The notes: generated from the sequence alone by a model not told the origin. A stretch of DNA of 60,098 bases from an uncultured Corynebacterium sp. (GCA_946223355.1 CAMIPB010000016.1:1-60098); one strand, 5' to 3'. Numbered from the stretch's first letter, positions 1 through 8,986 are shown. Translations and numbers: made by a program.

Positions 1-26
1 GGTGTTTGTAAGGAGGGCTGGCCCTT

Positions 27-254
27 CTAGGTGGTCGTCGGGGTTTTGGCGCGCTGCGCCTTCTTGGATTTGATTAGGTACCAGCCGAAGATGACTGCCA
101 GGAAGGTGAGAGCTACTGACGCGACGAGAACGGTGAATACCACCAGTGTCTCGCGCGGTTCGTTGAGGAAAATCATGGTAAGGGTCGAGCCGATGAAAAG
201 TGCGGCGAAAAGGGTGATGAGCCAGTTGCGCTTAGTGTGTTCGACGAAGTTCAT
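27..254 (-). CDS. small two-helix membrane protein
   Basis: A 75-residue protein that I cannot assign to a named family. It has a short polar N-terminus, a hydrophobic segment at about residues 11-30, a short loop containing NEPRET, a second hydrophobic segment at about 36-61, and a lysine/arginine-rich tail (KSKKAQRAK). This predicts two membrane helices with the basic tail in the cytoplasm. The ATG at 252-254 is the only sensible start. The neighbour on its left lies outside the window and the gene on its right is divergent, so context says little. It is probably a real small membrane protein because hydrophobic and charged stretches alternate in a protein-like way. Confidence 0.6.
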   Translation of the reverse strand: MNFVEHTKRNWLITLFAALFIGSTLTMIFLNEPRETLVVFTVLVASVALTFLAVIFGWYLIKSKKAQRAKTPTTT

Positions 255-397
255 GGTTCAAATAATACGGATATTCCCGTTTAAATCAAGTCTTTGTCGA
301 AACGGGTTCATGGTGCCACGTTCTGGGGGTGTCGTCACGTGCACTTTGTGTTCCTTGTGGTGACGCACAGCGTCCTGTCACGCCTCACTGTCGCTTG

Positions 398-477
398 CTG
401 CGTTCCGCCCTGCCTCGCTGCGTTCCGCCCTGCCTCGCTGCGTTCCGCCCTGCCTTGCTGCGTTCCGCCCCGCCTCG
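398..477. repeat. 20-bp tandem repeat, four copies
   Basis: Four head-to-tail copies of a 20-bp unit beginning CTGCGTTCCGCC, differing by one or two bases, followed by a decaying fifth copy to about 490. It lies in the 664-bp gap between the small membrane protein and the nitric oxide reductase gene. No spacers separate the copies, so it is not a CRISPR array. The stretch 478-783 holds no convincing gene; the only other element I see there is a short inverted repeat (ACCAC/GTGGT at 741-757). Confidence 0.8.
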
Positions 478-783
478 CTGTGCTCTGCTGTGTCTAATAG
501 TGCCTCGCGGTGAGGTGCGCCGGGCTGGCGGTAGGGGGATTGTGTCGTTACATGGTGTGATGAAATTAACAATCGAACTACGTGGGGGTGGATTAAATTC
601 GAATTGCGGATGTGTCCAAAGTCACTATCGTGGCGTATGCCCCTTGGTGTTCCTGCGGTCGATGGGAAATCTGAAGGCCTTGGCGACTCTGATTTTCTAC
701 GGATCCGGGGGTGGTCAAGCGTGATGTATGCAACTTTTATACCACTCCATGGGTGGTTAAATTAGGGGCATCGCCTTATTAAA

Positions 784-805
784 AACGGTAATTACCGTTC
801 ATAAT
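784..805 (+). promoter_or_regulatory. perfect 16-bp palindrome next to a -10-like box, upstream of nor
   Basis: AACGGTAATTACCGTT at 784-799 is a perfect palindrome of two 8-bp arms with no spacer. It is followed directly by CATAAT (800-805), a plausible -10 box. A dimeric regulator bound here would cover the space between -35 and -10, the usual place for a repressor. The nitric oxide reductase gene starts 120 bp downstream, so an NO- or nitrate-responsive factor is the natural candidate, but I cannot match the motif to a known one. Confidence 0.55.
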
Positions 806-918
806 GAGCGTGGTGTTATTTGGGCGCCAAAAACTAAAAAGGTTGATTTTGTGACCTGACCAGCAGTGACAGATATTTCCTTTTAGGGAGATATTTCAAA
901 CAACGATGGGAAAATTAC

Positions 919-3501
919 ATGTCTTTAACAACCGCCACCGAGGACCGCAGTAAACCGGTCTTGCGGATGAGTGGTGCGTGGGTGCAAGGTATCGCCCTCG
1001 TCATGCTCTTCGGCTTTTTTGTCATGGGCTTTTTGGCCTATCGAACCTACGACGCATCCATGCCGCTTCCAAAGCAGATCGTTTCTGAGTCCACGGGTGA
1101 AGAAATTCTCTCAGAGGAAGAGATCGTACGCGGACAGGCGCTTTACCAGTCCCGTGGTTTGATGCAGTACGGCTCCATCATGGGCCATGGAGCCTACCTC
1201 GGTCCGGACTACACCGCAGAATATCTGCGCTTGTCCACCGAGCACGCACGCAAGCTTAACGACGAAAACGGTTTGCCAGACTTCGTATCCAAGGATGCGA
1301 CCCCCGAGCAAGCAATCGTCGAGGAGTTCCGCACCAACCGCTACGACGAAGAGTCCGGTGTTTTGAAGTGGACCGAGAACCAGGAAGCTGCCTTTGAAGA
1401 GATTCAAAAGCACTATGCACAATTCTTCGGCCCAGACTCAAGTGAAAATGGTCTGCCTTCGGACTTCATTACAGAAGAAAAAGATATCCACGACCTCACC
1501 GCGTTCTTCGCATGGACAGCATGGGCCTCTGCCGCAGAACGTCCGGGCATGGATTACTCCTACACCAACAATTGGCCAGCAGAGCCTCGCGTAGAAAACG
1601 GCCCAACCGCAGACATCGTGGTCTGGTCTGTTCTTTCCTTGATTGCACTAATTGGTGGTACCGGCCTTATCTTCGCAATCTACGGTCGCTGGTCTAAGCA
1701 AATCGGCTGGCACTCTGAGGAAGCTCCGAGCCTGGACTTCAAGCAGCCAGGCGAGGTTGGCCTCACCAAATCCCAGAAGGTGGTTGCCTGGTTCATCCTT
1801 GTGATTGGTCTGCTCTTCCTCATCCAAGCACTCTTGGGCGCGGCATCTCAGCACTATCGCACGGAGCTGACGGGCTTCTTCGGTATTCCATTGCAGGAAA
1901 TCTTGCCGTATAACGTCGCCCGAACCTGGCACTTGCAGCTGTCCTTGCTGTGGACCGCAGGCGGTCTGCTCGCGGCTGGTCTGTTCCTCGCGCCATTTAT
2001 CGGTAAGAAGGAGCCAAAGAAACAGCACTGGCTAACCTGGATCTTGCTGGGCGCTATCGCGTTCGTCGTATTCGGCTCCATGGCATTTGAATGGTTGTCC
2101 GCCATGGGCTACATCAAGGAAGCGACCCTATTCTCCCAGCAGTGGGAGTACCTCGACTTGCCACGCTTCTTCCAGATCCTGCTGACCGCAGGTATGTTCA
2201 TCTGGATCGCGATGATCTTCCGCGTCCTCTCCGGCCGTTTGAAGAGTGAGCACAAGTCCAACATGCCATGGTTGTTCTTCTTCTCCGGTTTGACCATCCC
2301 AGGCTTTTACGCTGTCGGCCTGCTCGCAGGTTCCGAGACTCACCTAACTGTGGCAGAGTTCTGGCGCTTCTGGGTTGTCCACCTCTGGGTTGAGGACTTC
2401 CTCGAGCTGTTCACCACCATCATGGTTGCTTATGTATTCGTTCTCCTCGGCGTTATCCGCGAGAAGATTGCGTTGGGCATCATCTTCCTCGACGTCATCT
2501 TGTACTCCGTAGGTGGCGTTTTGGGTACCATGCACCACTTGTACTTCTCCGGTACTCCGGTTGAGCACATGGCACTCGGCGCATTCTTCTCTGCAGCCGA
2601 AGTTGTTCCTCTGACATTGCTTACCGTCGAGGCATGGACCTTCATACAGCTGGGCTCCAAGCAGCGCGCATCTGGTGATCGTCCGTTCCCTCACCGCTGG
2701 GCAGTTCTGTTCCTTGTTTCAGTTGGTTTCTGGAACTTCCTCGGTGCCGGTATCTTCGGCTTCCTGGTCAACCTTCCAATCGTGTCCTACTACCAGATTG
2801 GTACTGCACTGACCGCCAACCACGCCCACGGCGCAATGATGGGCGTATATGGCTTCCTCGCAGTTGGTTTGTCCGTATTCGCTCTCCGTTACCTGCTGCC
2901 AAAGAACCGCTGGTCTGACAAGGCAATGGGGTGGGCTTTCTGGCTCCAGAACATCGGCCTGCTTTGGATGGTCGTTATTTCCTTGCTGCCTTTGGGCGTT
3001 CTGCAGCTTTATGAATCTGTATCTAACGGCTATGTGGAGTCTCGTTCGCTGGGCTACATCACTAAGCCAGACAACTTCATTATTGAGTGGCTGCGTATGC
3101 CGGGTGACGTCATCTTCCTCGCAGGCATCCTTCCATTCGTGTGGATGGGACTTAAGGGCGTGCTGTACAACAAGGAAATCCCTACAGTTGATGAGCATCC
3201 AAAGGACCCGTTGTTCAGCGTAATCTCGCCTGACGACGTCGATACCTCCCACGAGATTCCAGTCGGTTCCGGCTCCCCAGTAGGTCTAGTCTCTGGCGGT
3301 AAGGCTCGCGTTGATAACCGTGAGGTTGATAGCCGCGGGGCGACTATCACACGCCAAGATCCAAACGCCCAGCGTGGCGACAGCGCGGCTACGTCCGAGC
3401 CTGAGCCAACTTTTGAGTCAAAGACTAAGTGGGAGAAACAGTACGGTTCTGATAAACGCAAGAACCAGGACAACAAAAACCAGGGTGGGCTAGATTCCTA
3501 A
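919..3501 (+). CDS. norB: quinol-dependent nitric oxide reductase (qNor)
   Basis: Reduces 2 NO to N2O with electrons from the quinol pool, a detoxification or respiratory reaction in the cytoplasmic membrane. The 860-residue protein has an N-terminal helix (about 15-40), an extracytoplasmic region corresponding to the fused cytochrome-c-like domain of qNor (motifs around GHGAYLGPDYTAEYL, no CxxCH haem site as expected for qNor), then about 12-13 helices of the haem-copper oxidase fold. Candidate haem/metal histidines lie in HLQLSLLW, VVHLWVEDF, MHHLYF and NHAHGAMMG. It is about 100 residues longer than most qNor proteins because of a hydrophilic, charged C-terminal tail from about residue 760. 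The gene stands alone, preceded by the palindrome at 784-799. GGGAA before the ATG is a weak ribosome site. Confidence 0.93.
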   Translation: MSLTTATEDRSKPVLRMSGAWVQGIALVMLFGFFVMGFLAYRTYDASMPLPKQIVSESTGEEILSEEEIVRGQALYQSRGLMQYGSIMGHGAYLGPDYTAEYLRLSTEHARKLNDENGLPDFVSKDATPEQAIVEEFRTNRYDEESGVLKWTENQEAAFEEIQKHYAQFFGPDSSENGLPSDFITEEKDIHDLTAFFAWTAWASAAERPGMDYSYTNNWPAEPRVENGPTADIVVWSVLSLIALIGGTGLIFAIYGRWSKQIGWHSEEAPSLDFKQPGEVGLTKSQKVVAWFILVIGLLFLIQALLGAASQHYRTELTGFFGIPLQEILPYNVARTWHLQLSLLWTAGGLLAAGLFLAPFIGKKEPKKQHWLTWILLGAIAFVVFGSMAFEWLSAMGYIKEATLFSQQWEYLDLPRFFQILLTAGMFIWIAMIFRVLSGRLKSEHKSNMPWLFFFSGLTIPGFYAVGLLAGSETHLTVAEFWRFWVVHLWVEDFLELFTTIMVAYVFVLLGVIREKIALGIIFLDVILYSVGGVLGTMHHLYFSGTPVEHMALGAFFSAAEVVPLTLLTVEAWTFIQLGSKQRASGDRPFPHRWAVLFLVSVGFWNFLGAGIFGFLVNLPIVSYYQIGTALTANHAHGAMMGVYGFLAVGLSVFALRYLLPKNRWSDKAMGWAFWLQNIGLLWMVVISLLPLGVLQLYESVSNGYVESRSLGYITKPDNFIIEWLRMPGDVIFLAGILPFVWMGLKGVLYNKEIPTVDEHPKDPLFSVISPDDVDTSHEIPVGSGSPVGLVSGGKARVDNREVDSRGATITRQDPNAQRGDSAATSEPEPTFESKTKWEKQYGSDKRKNQDNKNQGGLDS

Positions 3502-3600
3502 GCCATCCAGCTCCGCTCCGCGCTTCGATTTTCTACGATTTGGAAGCTTCCCAAATCCAGGAAGATTCCCAGCTTGGGGCGAGCAACAACCCGCTCACTG

Positions 3601-3668
3601 AGTAGAACTTACTTTTGAGTAGGACTTACTTTTAAGTAGAACTTACTCTTTGGGTAAAACTAAGTCGC
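3601..3668 (+). repeat. three 17-bp iterons plus a degenerate fourth
   Basis: Units 3601-3617, 3618-3634 and 3635-3651 share the core AGTARRACTTACT, and 3652-3668 is a decayed copy. Each core contains the inverted repeat AGTA-N5-TACT. A separate palindrome, CGTTTA-acc-TAAACG, lies at 3668-3682. The array ends 36 bp before the start of the gene at 3705. Repeated, internally symmetric units spaced 17 bp apart look like a multi-site operator for that gene; the protein that binds is unknown. Confidence 0.65.
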
Positions 3669-3704
3669 GTTTAACCTAAACGACCAGAAAGAATCGAGTT
3701 AACC

Positions 3705-4388
3705 ATGGATGCTCCGGGCATGTTCACACTCCTAGCTGCTGGCTACGGCTTGTTCCTGCTGGCAGTGGGGTGGGGCTTTGATTTTATGGCTCAACAAACG
3801 TCGAACCGTACGTCGGACATGCATTCAGGCACGTTCCGATTTATGGAAGAACACGATGCGTGGCGTTGCCCGGAGGACCAATGGTTGTGGCCGTCTAGCT
3901 TTGACCCGGAAAACCGTGTCATGCGCTACCGCGCCACTCCAACGGTCTGCAACTCGTGCCCGGTGAAGCACACCTGCACCGTGTCTTCACATGGCCGTGA
4001 GCTCACTCGCCAGCTGGATCCTTGGCCACACTCTGATTCTGGTCGCTTCCACCGCGGAATCGCACTCGCCGTAGTGTGCATGGGCTACCTGTTACCGCTC
4101 ACCTCGCTGATTACGAATCATTCACTGTCGGAGATTTTGGTGACCGTCGCGGTGTGCATCATTATCACGGGAGCAGGAACTATTCCTCTCGCTCGCCATT
4201 TGTGGACCACTCCGTCCAACGCTCCAATTACCGAGATTCCAAATCGTACTGATAAGGAAGAGGCTTTGGAGCTGGCGGTGGATAGATATTCGTCGAAGTA
4301 TGGCAAGACCGACCGATTCGGCGGTGCGGCTAAATACGCTTCCTCACGTCGTGAGGAAGGGCAAGAAGGCCTTGCTGTTACAGATTAA
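3705..4388 (+). CDS. membrane protein with transposase-like four-cysteine motif
   Basis: A 227-residue protein with a hydrophobic N-terminal segment (about 5-24), a soluble middle, two further hydrophobic segments (about 117-136 and 143-163) and a hydrophilic C-terminal tail. The middle holds C55 in WRCPEDQWLWP and C82, C85 and C91 in VCNSCPVKHTC, followed by SSHGREL. The spacing CPxx...YRA...CxxCPxxxxCT...GR closely resembles the cysteine-rich segment of several DDE transposases. Here it is placed between membrane helices with no catalytic domain. I read it as a probable zinc- or iron-binding site, by resemblance only. Function is unknown. The gene stands alone behind the 17-bp iterons; a weak ribosome site precedes the ATG. 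Confidence 0.7.
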   Translation: MDAPGMFTLLAAGYGLFLLAVGWGFDFMAQQTSNRTSDMHSGTFRFMEEHDAWRCPEDQWLWPSSFDPENRVMRYRATPTVCNSCPVKHTCTVSSHGRELTRQLDPWPHSDSGRFHRGIALAVVCMGYLLPLTSLITNHSLSEILVTVAVCIIITGAGTIPLARHLWTTPSNAPITEIPNRTDKEEALELAVDRYSSKYGKTDRFGGAAKYASSRREEGQEGLAVTD

Positions 4389-4394
4389 GTCTGG

Positions 4395-4495
4395 CTTGGT
4401 CGTTTCAGGTCTTTTTGACCAAGAGCTGTCATCGGACAGCTAGCTTGGCGACGTCCCCTTCATCGCGGGCGTCATCTAGCTTGCTGTCCGGCCCA
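4395..4495 (+). other. two inverted repeats in the 4389-4597 gap
   Basis: CTTGGTC (4395-4401) pairs with GACCAAG (4427-4433). Further on GGACAGC (about 4434-4440) pairs with GCTGTCC (about 4483-4489), with inner GACG/CGTC complementarity. Neither is followed by a T-run, so a terminator role for the gene ending at 4388 is possible but unproven. Confidence 0.35.
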
Positions 4496-4597
4496 GCCCC
4501 ACAACTTTCACATTGTCCAACCTTTCCAGTCCTGTGAACACCTTCGTGTGAACCACTGAAAGTTAAAACCCAAATAGAAGGGACACGGCATTATCTC

Positions 4598-5470
4598 ATG
4601 TCTGCTTTAGTCTTCTGGCCAGTAGTTATTGGCATCATCATTGCCCTCATCGTGGTGTTTTTCATGTATTCGATGAAAATCATCAAAGAATACGAGCGCG
4701 GCGTTGCGTTCCGCTTTGGTCACATCCGGCCTCTGATGCAGCCAGGATTGCATTTTATTCTTCCGGGCGTCGATAAGCTTGAGCGCATTGATTTGCGTGT
4801 GGTTACGTTGACTATCCCGCCTCAGGAAATCATTACTAAGGACAACGTTTCGGTTCGTGTGAATGCGGTGGTCATGTTCGAGGTAACTGACTCTCAGAAG
4901 GCAGTTCTTGAGGTGGAAAACTACGCGATGGCAACCTCTCAGATCGCACAGACTACCTTGCGTTCCTTGCTGGGCCGAGCAAACCTGGATGACCTACTTG
5001 CGCACCGTGAAGAACTCAACGAGGACCTGGCAAATATCATTAACTCCCAGACTGAGCGTTGGGGAGTAGTCACCCGAATCGTAGAGATTAAGGACGTTGA
5101 AATTCCAGAGATGATGCAGCGCGCACTTGCTCGTGAAGCAGAAGCAGAGCGTGAGCGTCGCGCAAAGGTCATCTCCGCTCACGGTGAATTGCAGTCCTCC
5201 AAAGAACTGCGTGAAGCAGCCGACGAGCTTTCCAAGGCGCCAGCGGCACTTCAGCTGCGTTACCTGCAGACCGTTCTGGAACTTGGCGCTGACCAAAACT
5301 CCACCATCGTCTTCCCACTGCCTATCGACATCATGGGCGGATTCATGGATAACTTGGGAACCTTCTCCAAGGGATTCACCGATTTCAACGAGAATATGCG
5401 CAAGCTGACCGGAGATAGCACCGGAGATAGCACCGGAGATAGCACTGAATCCGGGACTTCTTCCCCTTAA
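4598..5470 (+). CDS. SPFH/band 7 (stomatin-like) membrane protein
   Basis: A 290-residue member of the stomatin/prohibitin/flotillin/HflK superfamily. It has an N-terminal membrane hairpin (about residues 4-27), the band 7 domain (about 30-185, with YERGVAFRFGHIRPLMQPGL and the basic segment LAREAEAERERRAKVI) and a helical oligomerisation region ending near 240 (LRYLQTVLELG). Such proteins form large rings or scaffolds on the cytoplasmic membrane and often regulate membrane proteases. A partner NfeD protein, common for slipins, is not adjacent. The C-terminus carries three GDST repeats encoded by a 12-bp tandem repeat (5411-5446). The start at the ATG after AGAAGGGACACGG is well placed. Confidence 0.88.
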   Translation: MSALVFWPVVIGIIIALIVVFFMYSMKIIKEYERGVAFRFGHIRPLMQPGLHFILPGVDKLERIDLRVVTLTIPPQEIITKDNVSVRVNAVVMFEVTDSQKAVLEVENYAMATSQIAQTTLRSLLGRANLDDLLAHREELNEDLANIINSQTERWGVVTRIVEIKDVEIPEMMQRALAREAEAERERRAKVISAHGELQSSKELREAADELSKAPAALQLRYLQTVLELGADQNSTIVFPLPIDIMGGFMDNLGTFSKGFTDFNENMRKLTGDSTGDSTGDSTESGTSSP

Positions 5471-5476
5471 GCCCGC

Positions 5477-5555
5477 GAGGTAGTCCCGAAGACTACCTCT
5501 GCTTCACCGCCACCTCCGATCGTGTCTACCAACACACGAAGGAAGGTGGCTTTTT
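5477..5555 (+). terminator. double hairpin terminator after the SPFH gene
   Basis: A first perfect 9-bp hairpin, GAGGTAGTC-ccgaa-GACTACCTC (5477-5499), is followed by a second with outer arms GCCACCT (5509-5515) and AGGTGGC (5544-5550) plus inner CGTGT/ACACG pairing, ending in TTTTT (5551-5555). The second has the form of an intrinsic terminator. Confidence 0.8.
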
Positions 5556-5619
5556 AGTACCGTGGTGAGAAAAGCAATCAAGGATTTACCTTTATTTCTC
5601 GATTTAAGGAGAACACATT

Positions 5620-6603
5620 ATGGAACCAATTCGCGTGGCAATTGTCGGTTACGGCAACCTCGGCAAGTCCGTTGAAAAGCTCATCCCGCATCAGCCGGAT
5701 ATGGAGCTGGTGGGCATCTTTTCTCGCCGCACTGAATTAGACACAGAAACACCAGTCTTTTCCACCGCGGACTTCGCAGCCAAGGCAGAGGCTAAAGATT
5801 TTGACGTCGCACTGCTGTGTACTGGGTCGGCAACCGATATCCCGCAGCAGGCCGTGGAATACGTCAGCTACGCCTCCACTGTGGATACCTACGACAACCA
5901 CCGCGATATCTTGCGCCATAAAAACGCCATGGATGAGGCAGCGAAAAAAGCCGGCACCGTAGCCATCGTGTCCACCGGTTGGGACCCAGGAATGTTCTCC
6001 CTGAACCGCGTTCTCGCCGCCGCGATTTTGCCGGGTAGCGAGCAGCATACGTTTTGGGGGCCCGGCTTGTCGCAAGGACATTCTGATGCTCTTCGTCGCA
6101 TCGATGGCGTCCAAAAAGCGGTTCAGTACACGCTTCCCGACGAGTCTGCGTTGGACAAAGCTCGCAGGCGCGAAGCAGGCGATCTTACGGGCAAGCAGGC
6201 GCACGTGCGTCGCTGCTTCGTAGTTGCGGATGCGGCTGAGCATGAGCGGATCGAGCATGAGATTCGCACAATGCCAGACTATTTTGTGGGCTACCAGGTA
6301 GAGGTTAACTTTATCGATGAGGAAACCTTCGATAAAGAACACTCCGGTATGCCGCACGGTGGTCACGTGATTACCGCGGGAAACACCGGCAATGACAGCA
6401 CTGGCGAGTTTAATCACACGATCGAATACACCTTGAAGCTAGACCGCAACCCGGACTTTACGGCAGCAGTGGAGATTGCATACGCTCGTGCAGCCGCGCG
6501 ACTGGCAAAGCAGGGAACTACCGGCGCATTTACCGTGTTGGAAATTGCTCCGTACCTGCTGTCTCCAGTCGCGCTGGACGAACTCATCACCAACGACGTC
6601 TAA
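5620..6603 (+). CDS. ddh: meso-diaminopimelate D-dehydrogenase
   Basis: Catalyses NADPH-dependent reductive amination of tetrahydrodipicolinate to meso-diaminopimelate, the one-step branch of lysine and peptidoglycan precursor synthesis used by corynebacteria. The 327-residue length is close to the family's ~320. The Rossmann motif GYGNLG is at residues 10-15, and substrate-domain signatures STGWDPGMFSL, GLSQGHSDALRRIDGV and GMPHGGHVITAG are intact. The ATG follows AAGGAG at good spacing. The stop codon overlaps by 4 bp the stop of the convergent peptidase gene. It sits between two terminator-bounded genes, so it is likely transcribed alone. Confidence 0.95.
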   Translation: MEPIRVAIVGYGNLGKSVEKLIPHQPDMELVGIFSRRTELDTETPVFSTADFAAKAEAKDFDVALLCTGSATDIPQQAVEYVSYASTVDTYDNHRDILRHKNAMDEAAKKAGTVAIVSTGWDPGMFSLNRVLAAAILPGSEQHTFWGPGLSQGHSDALRRIDGVQKAVQYTLPDESALDKARRREAGDLTGKQAHVRRCFVVADAAEHERIEHEIRTMPDYFVGYQVEVNFIDEETFDKEHSGMPHGGHVITAGNTGNDSTGEFNHTIEYTLKLDRNPDFTAAVEIAYARAAARLAKQGTTGAFTVLEIAPYLLSPVALDELITNDV

Positions 6604-8738
6604 ATTGCGCCACTAAGGTTCCGGCGCTCCAGCAAAGGCTTTAAGTCTTTGTCGCGGCCCCGGAATGCGCGATAAGCCTCGGTGAAATCGACCGAGGCGC
6701 CGGTGGACAGGATTGTGTCGCGGAAGTGCTGGCCAGCCTGACGCAAGGCGGCGTCGGAAAGCTTTGCGCCAGCAGCACCGCGCTCCTTGAACCATTCAAA
6801 GCCATCCGCGTCTAGGGCTTCCGCCCACAGATAGGAGTAGTAGCCTGCCGAGTAGCCGCCGGCAAAGATGTGGTTGAAATAGGTCGAGCGATAGCGCGGT
6901 GCGATGTCGTCTACTACGAGCCCCGCAGATTCCAGCGCCTGTTTTTCAAACTCTTCAATGGCCTCCACCGAGGACTCAAGCTTCGCAGCCTGCTCAGCAG
7001 TGAGGCTATGCCACGCTAGGTCTATGATGGATGCGGCGAGGTACTCGGCCGTCGCGAAGCCTTGACCAAACTGATTCGCATCTTCGATAGCATCCAATAA
7101 TTCGTCGGGGATGACGTCTCCAGTCTCTATATGGAACGCGTAGTTTTTAATCAGCTCGCGGTCAAACGCCCAATTTTCGTTAATCTGCGATGGGAACTCC
7201 ACCCAGTCGCGCGGCACGTTTGTGCCCGAAAAGGTGGGATAGTAAACATCTGAGAGCAAACCATGCAATGCGTGTCCGAACTCATGGAATACTGTTCGCA
7301 GCTCGTCCAGGCTCAAAAGTGGGGCGCTGTCATCAGCAGGCTTAGTAATGCCCATAACGTTTACAATTACTGGCTTGGTGTCCAACAAACGCGATTGTTC
7401 CATAAAAGAACTCATCCACGCGCCACCGCGCTTAGTTGGCCGGCCGAAGTAGTCAGTGAGCAGCAGCCCGATTCCGCTGCCATCTTCTTCCTTGACTTCC
7501 CAGACCATCACACCATCGGCGTAGCCTTTGAGATCCTCGCGTTTTTCCACCGTGATGCCGTAAAGACGACGGGCGGCCTCGAAAACACCGTCGTGAAGCA
7601 CGCGATCAAGCGGAAAGTACTTGCGAAGTTCTGCTTCATCGATGTTGAAGTCTCGCTCCCTTACCTTTGATTCCCAGTAAGGCCAATCAGCTGCAGTGAA
7701 GTTTTCGCCGGCCAGCTCAGCTTGTTCAGCGAGCAGCTTGTGCTCGCCCGCAGCATTGGCAGAAGCCGCGATTGCGAGGTCACTGAGCATTGAGTGCACC
7801 GCATCCTTTTCGCGAGCGGTCTCTTCAGCGATAACGTAGTCTGCATGAGTAGAGTAGCCGAGCAGCTTAGCCCGTTGTGCTCTAAGTTGTACAGACTCGA
7901 TGAGAATCGCGGCGTTAGTTTCGCGACCGCGCAGTGCTGCCTGGTCATATAGCTTTTTACGTGCCGAGGCTTTCTTCAACCGTGCTTGCTCCGACTGCAC
8001 CGTTGGTAGTTCTAGAGGAATAATGTAGCCTGCGGCTGGCTGCTCGGCCTCCTGTCGCGCTGCCGCGATGCGAGACTCGAGAAGTCCCTCAAGCTCGTCC
8101 GCACTGTCAAAATGCACTGCTAACCGACGCGTATCCGCGAGTAGATTACGCCCAAACTCTTCAGAGAGCGCAGAGAGACGCTGATTGATATCACTAAGTT
8201 GCTGCTTTCCGGATTCGTCAAGCTCGGCGCCTTTGCGTGCAAATATCCGCAGTAAATATGCGTGGAGGTGCGCCGCCTCGTCATTGTCGCCGGATTTGTT
8301 CTTGGGTGAGTTGAGCGAGGCGTCGGATGGTTGTGCATTTTTGATGCGTTCGTAAAGAGCTTCGTTTTGGTAGATAGCATCCCAATGTGCGGCGAGACGA
8401 GGGTAAATCTCGGCTGCGATCTTTTCCATCTCGTCGGTGACGTCTGTACCAGACAAGTTGCTGAAAACGCTGAGGACTCTAGCGAGGTCGCGGCCGGACT
8501 TTTCAAAGGCGTCTATAGTGTTTTCCCAACTCACTGGGGCGGGGTTGCTGGTGATACTGTCAATCTCCGCATTGTGGCGTTCGATCGCTTTGGCAAAAGC
8601 GGGCGCGAAGTGTTCGATTTTTATGTCTGTGAAGGGTGGGAGTTGATAATCGAGGCTGGACTCGATTAGCAGAGGGTTTCCTGCGCTTTTCGACGCCCTC
8701 TGAGCTGACAAGGAAGTTGTTGTGTCATTCGGAGTCAT
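6600..8738 (-). CDS. M3 family oligopeptidase / peptidyl-dipeptidase (Dcp-like)
   Basis: A cytoplasmic zinc metallopeptidase of the thimet oligopeptidase family that degrades short peptides. The zinc motif HEFGHALHG is at about residue 484 of 712, with the third ligand region downstream in the usual helical context. The C-terminal half carries the family signature FSGTNVPRDWVEFPSQ and FNHIFAGGYSAGYYSYLWAE. I chose the ATG at 8736-8738 (MTPNDTTTSL), which gives the normal Dcp length; a further upstream in-frame start at 8912 would add 58 residues of low-complexity sequence that looks non-coding. There is no signal peptide. Convergent with ddh. Confidence 0.93.
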   Translation of the reverse strand: MTPNDTTTSLSAQRASKSAGNPLLIESSLDYQLPPFTDIKIEHFAPAFAKAIERHNAEIDSITSNPAPVSWENTIDAFEKSGRDLARVLSVFSNLSGTDVTDEMEKIAAEIYPRLAAHWDAIYQNEALYERIKNAQPSDASLNSPKNKSGDNDEAAHLHAYLLRIFARKGAELDESGKQQLSDINQRLSALSEEFGRNLLADTRRLAVHFDSADELEGLLESRIAAARQEAEQPAAGYIIPLELPTVQSEQARLKKASARKKLYDQAALRGRETNAAILIESVQLRAQRAKLLGYSTHADYVIAEETAREKDAVHSMLSDLAIAASANAAGEHKLLAEQAELAGENFTAADWPYWESKVRERDFNIDEAELRKYFPLDRVLHDGVFEAARRLYGITVEKREDLKGYADGVMVWEVKEEDGSGIGLLLTDYFGRPTKRGGAWMSSFMEQSRLLDTKPVIVNVMGITKPADDSAPLLSLDELRTVFHEFGHALHGLLSDVYYPTFSGTNVPRDWVEFPSQINENWAFDRELIKNYAFHIETGDVIPDELLDAIEDANQFGQGFATAEYLAASIIDLAWHSLTAEQAAKLESSVEAIEEFEKQALESAGLVVDDIAPRYRSTYFNHIFAGGYSAGYYSYLWAEALDADGFEWFKERGAAGAKLSDAALRQAGQHFRDTILSTGASVDFTEAYRAFRGRDKDLKPLLERRNLSGAI

Positions 8739-8986
8739 GCTTGTTAACCTACTCGGTCGCAGGCCTGTTTTTGGCGAATTCCCCAGATTCACCTTTGCGC
8801 CGTGCGCAGCGCAAGTGTGCGCCGTGCGCCGTGCGCATTGCAAGCGTGTGCCACCGTCGCTGCGCAGAGTGCCAAGCACAGGCGTGCCGGGGCGCAGGCG
8901 AGCCCGACACAAAAGGTAGGACTCTGGAAGGCAACGAACCAGAACCCGAGAACTAGGCAGTCACGGGGCCGGCAGGCTGCGGCCAT
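8739..8986. other. GC-rich intergenic stretch with GTGCGC-type direct repeats
   Basis: This gap between the peptidase start and the stop of the HNH gene contains clustered repeats of GTGCGCC/GCGCAG (about 8799-8870), including the imperfect stem TTGCGC/GCGCAA. I see no gene in it. The promoter of the peptidase and the end of the HNH transcript must both lie here, but no clean terminator with a T-run is visible. Confidence 0.4.

Noticed and set aside
398..477. Possible CRISPR array
   Set aside because: The 20-bp units are head-to-tail without unique spacers, and no cas genes are in the window.
8739..8912. 58-residue N-terminal extension of the M3 peptidase
   Set aside because: The stretch is low-complexity Arg/Cys/Thr-rich, and the ATG at 8738 gives the normal family length.
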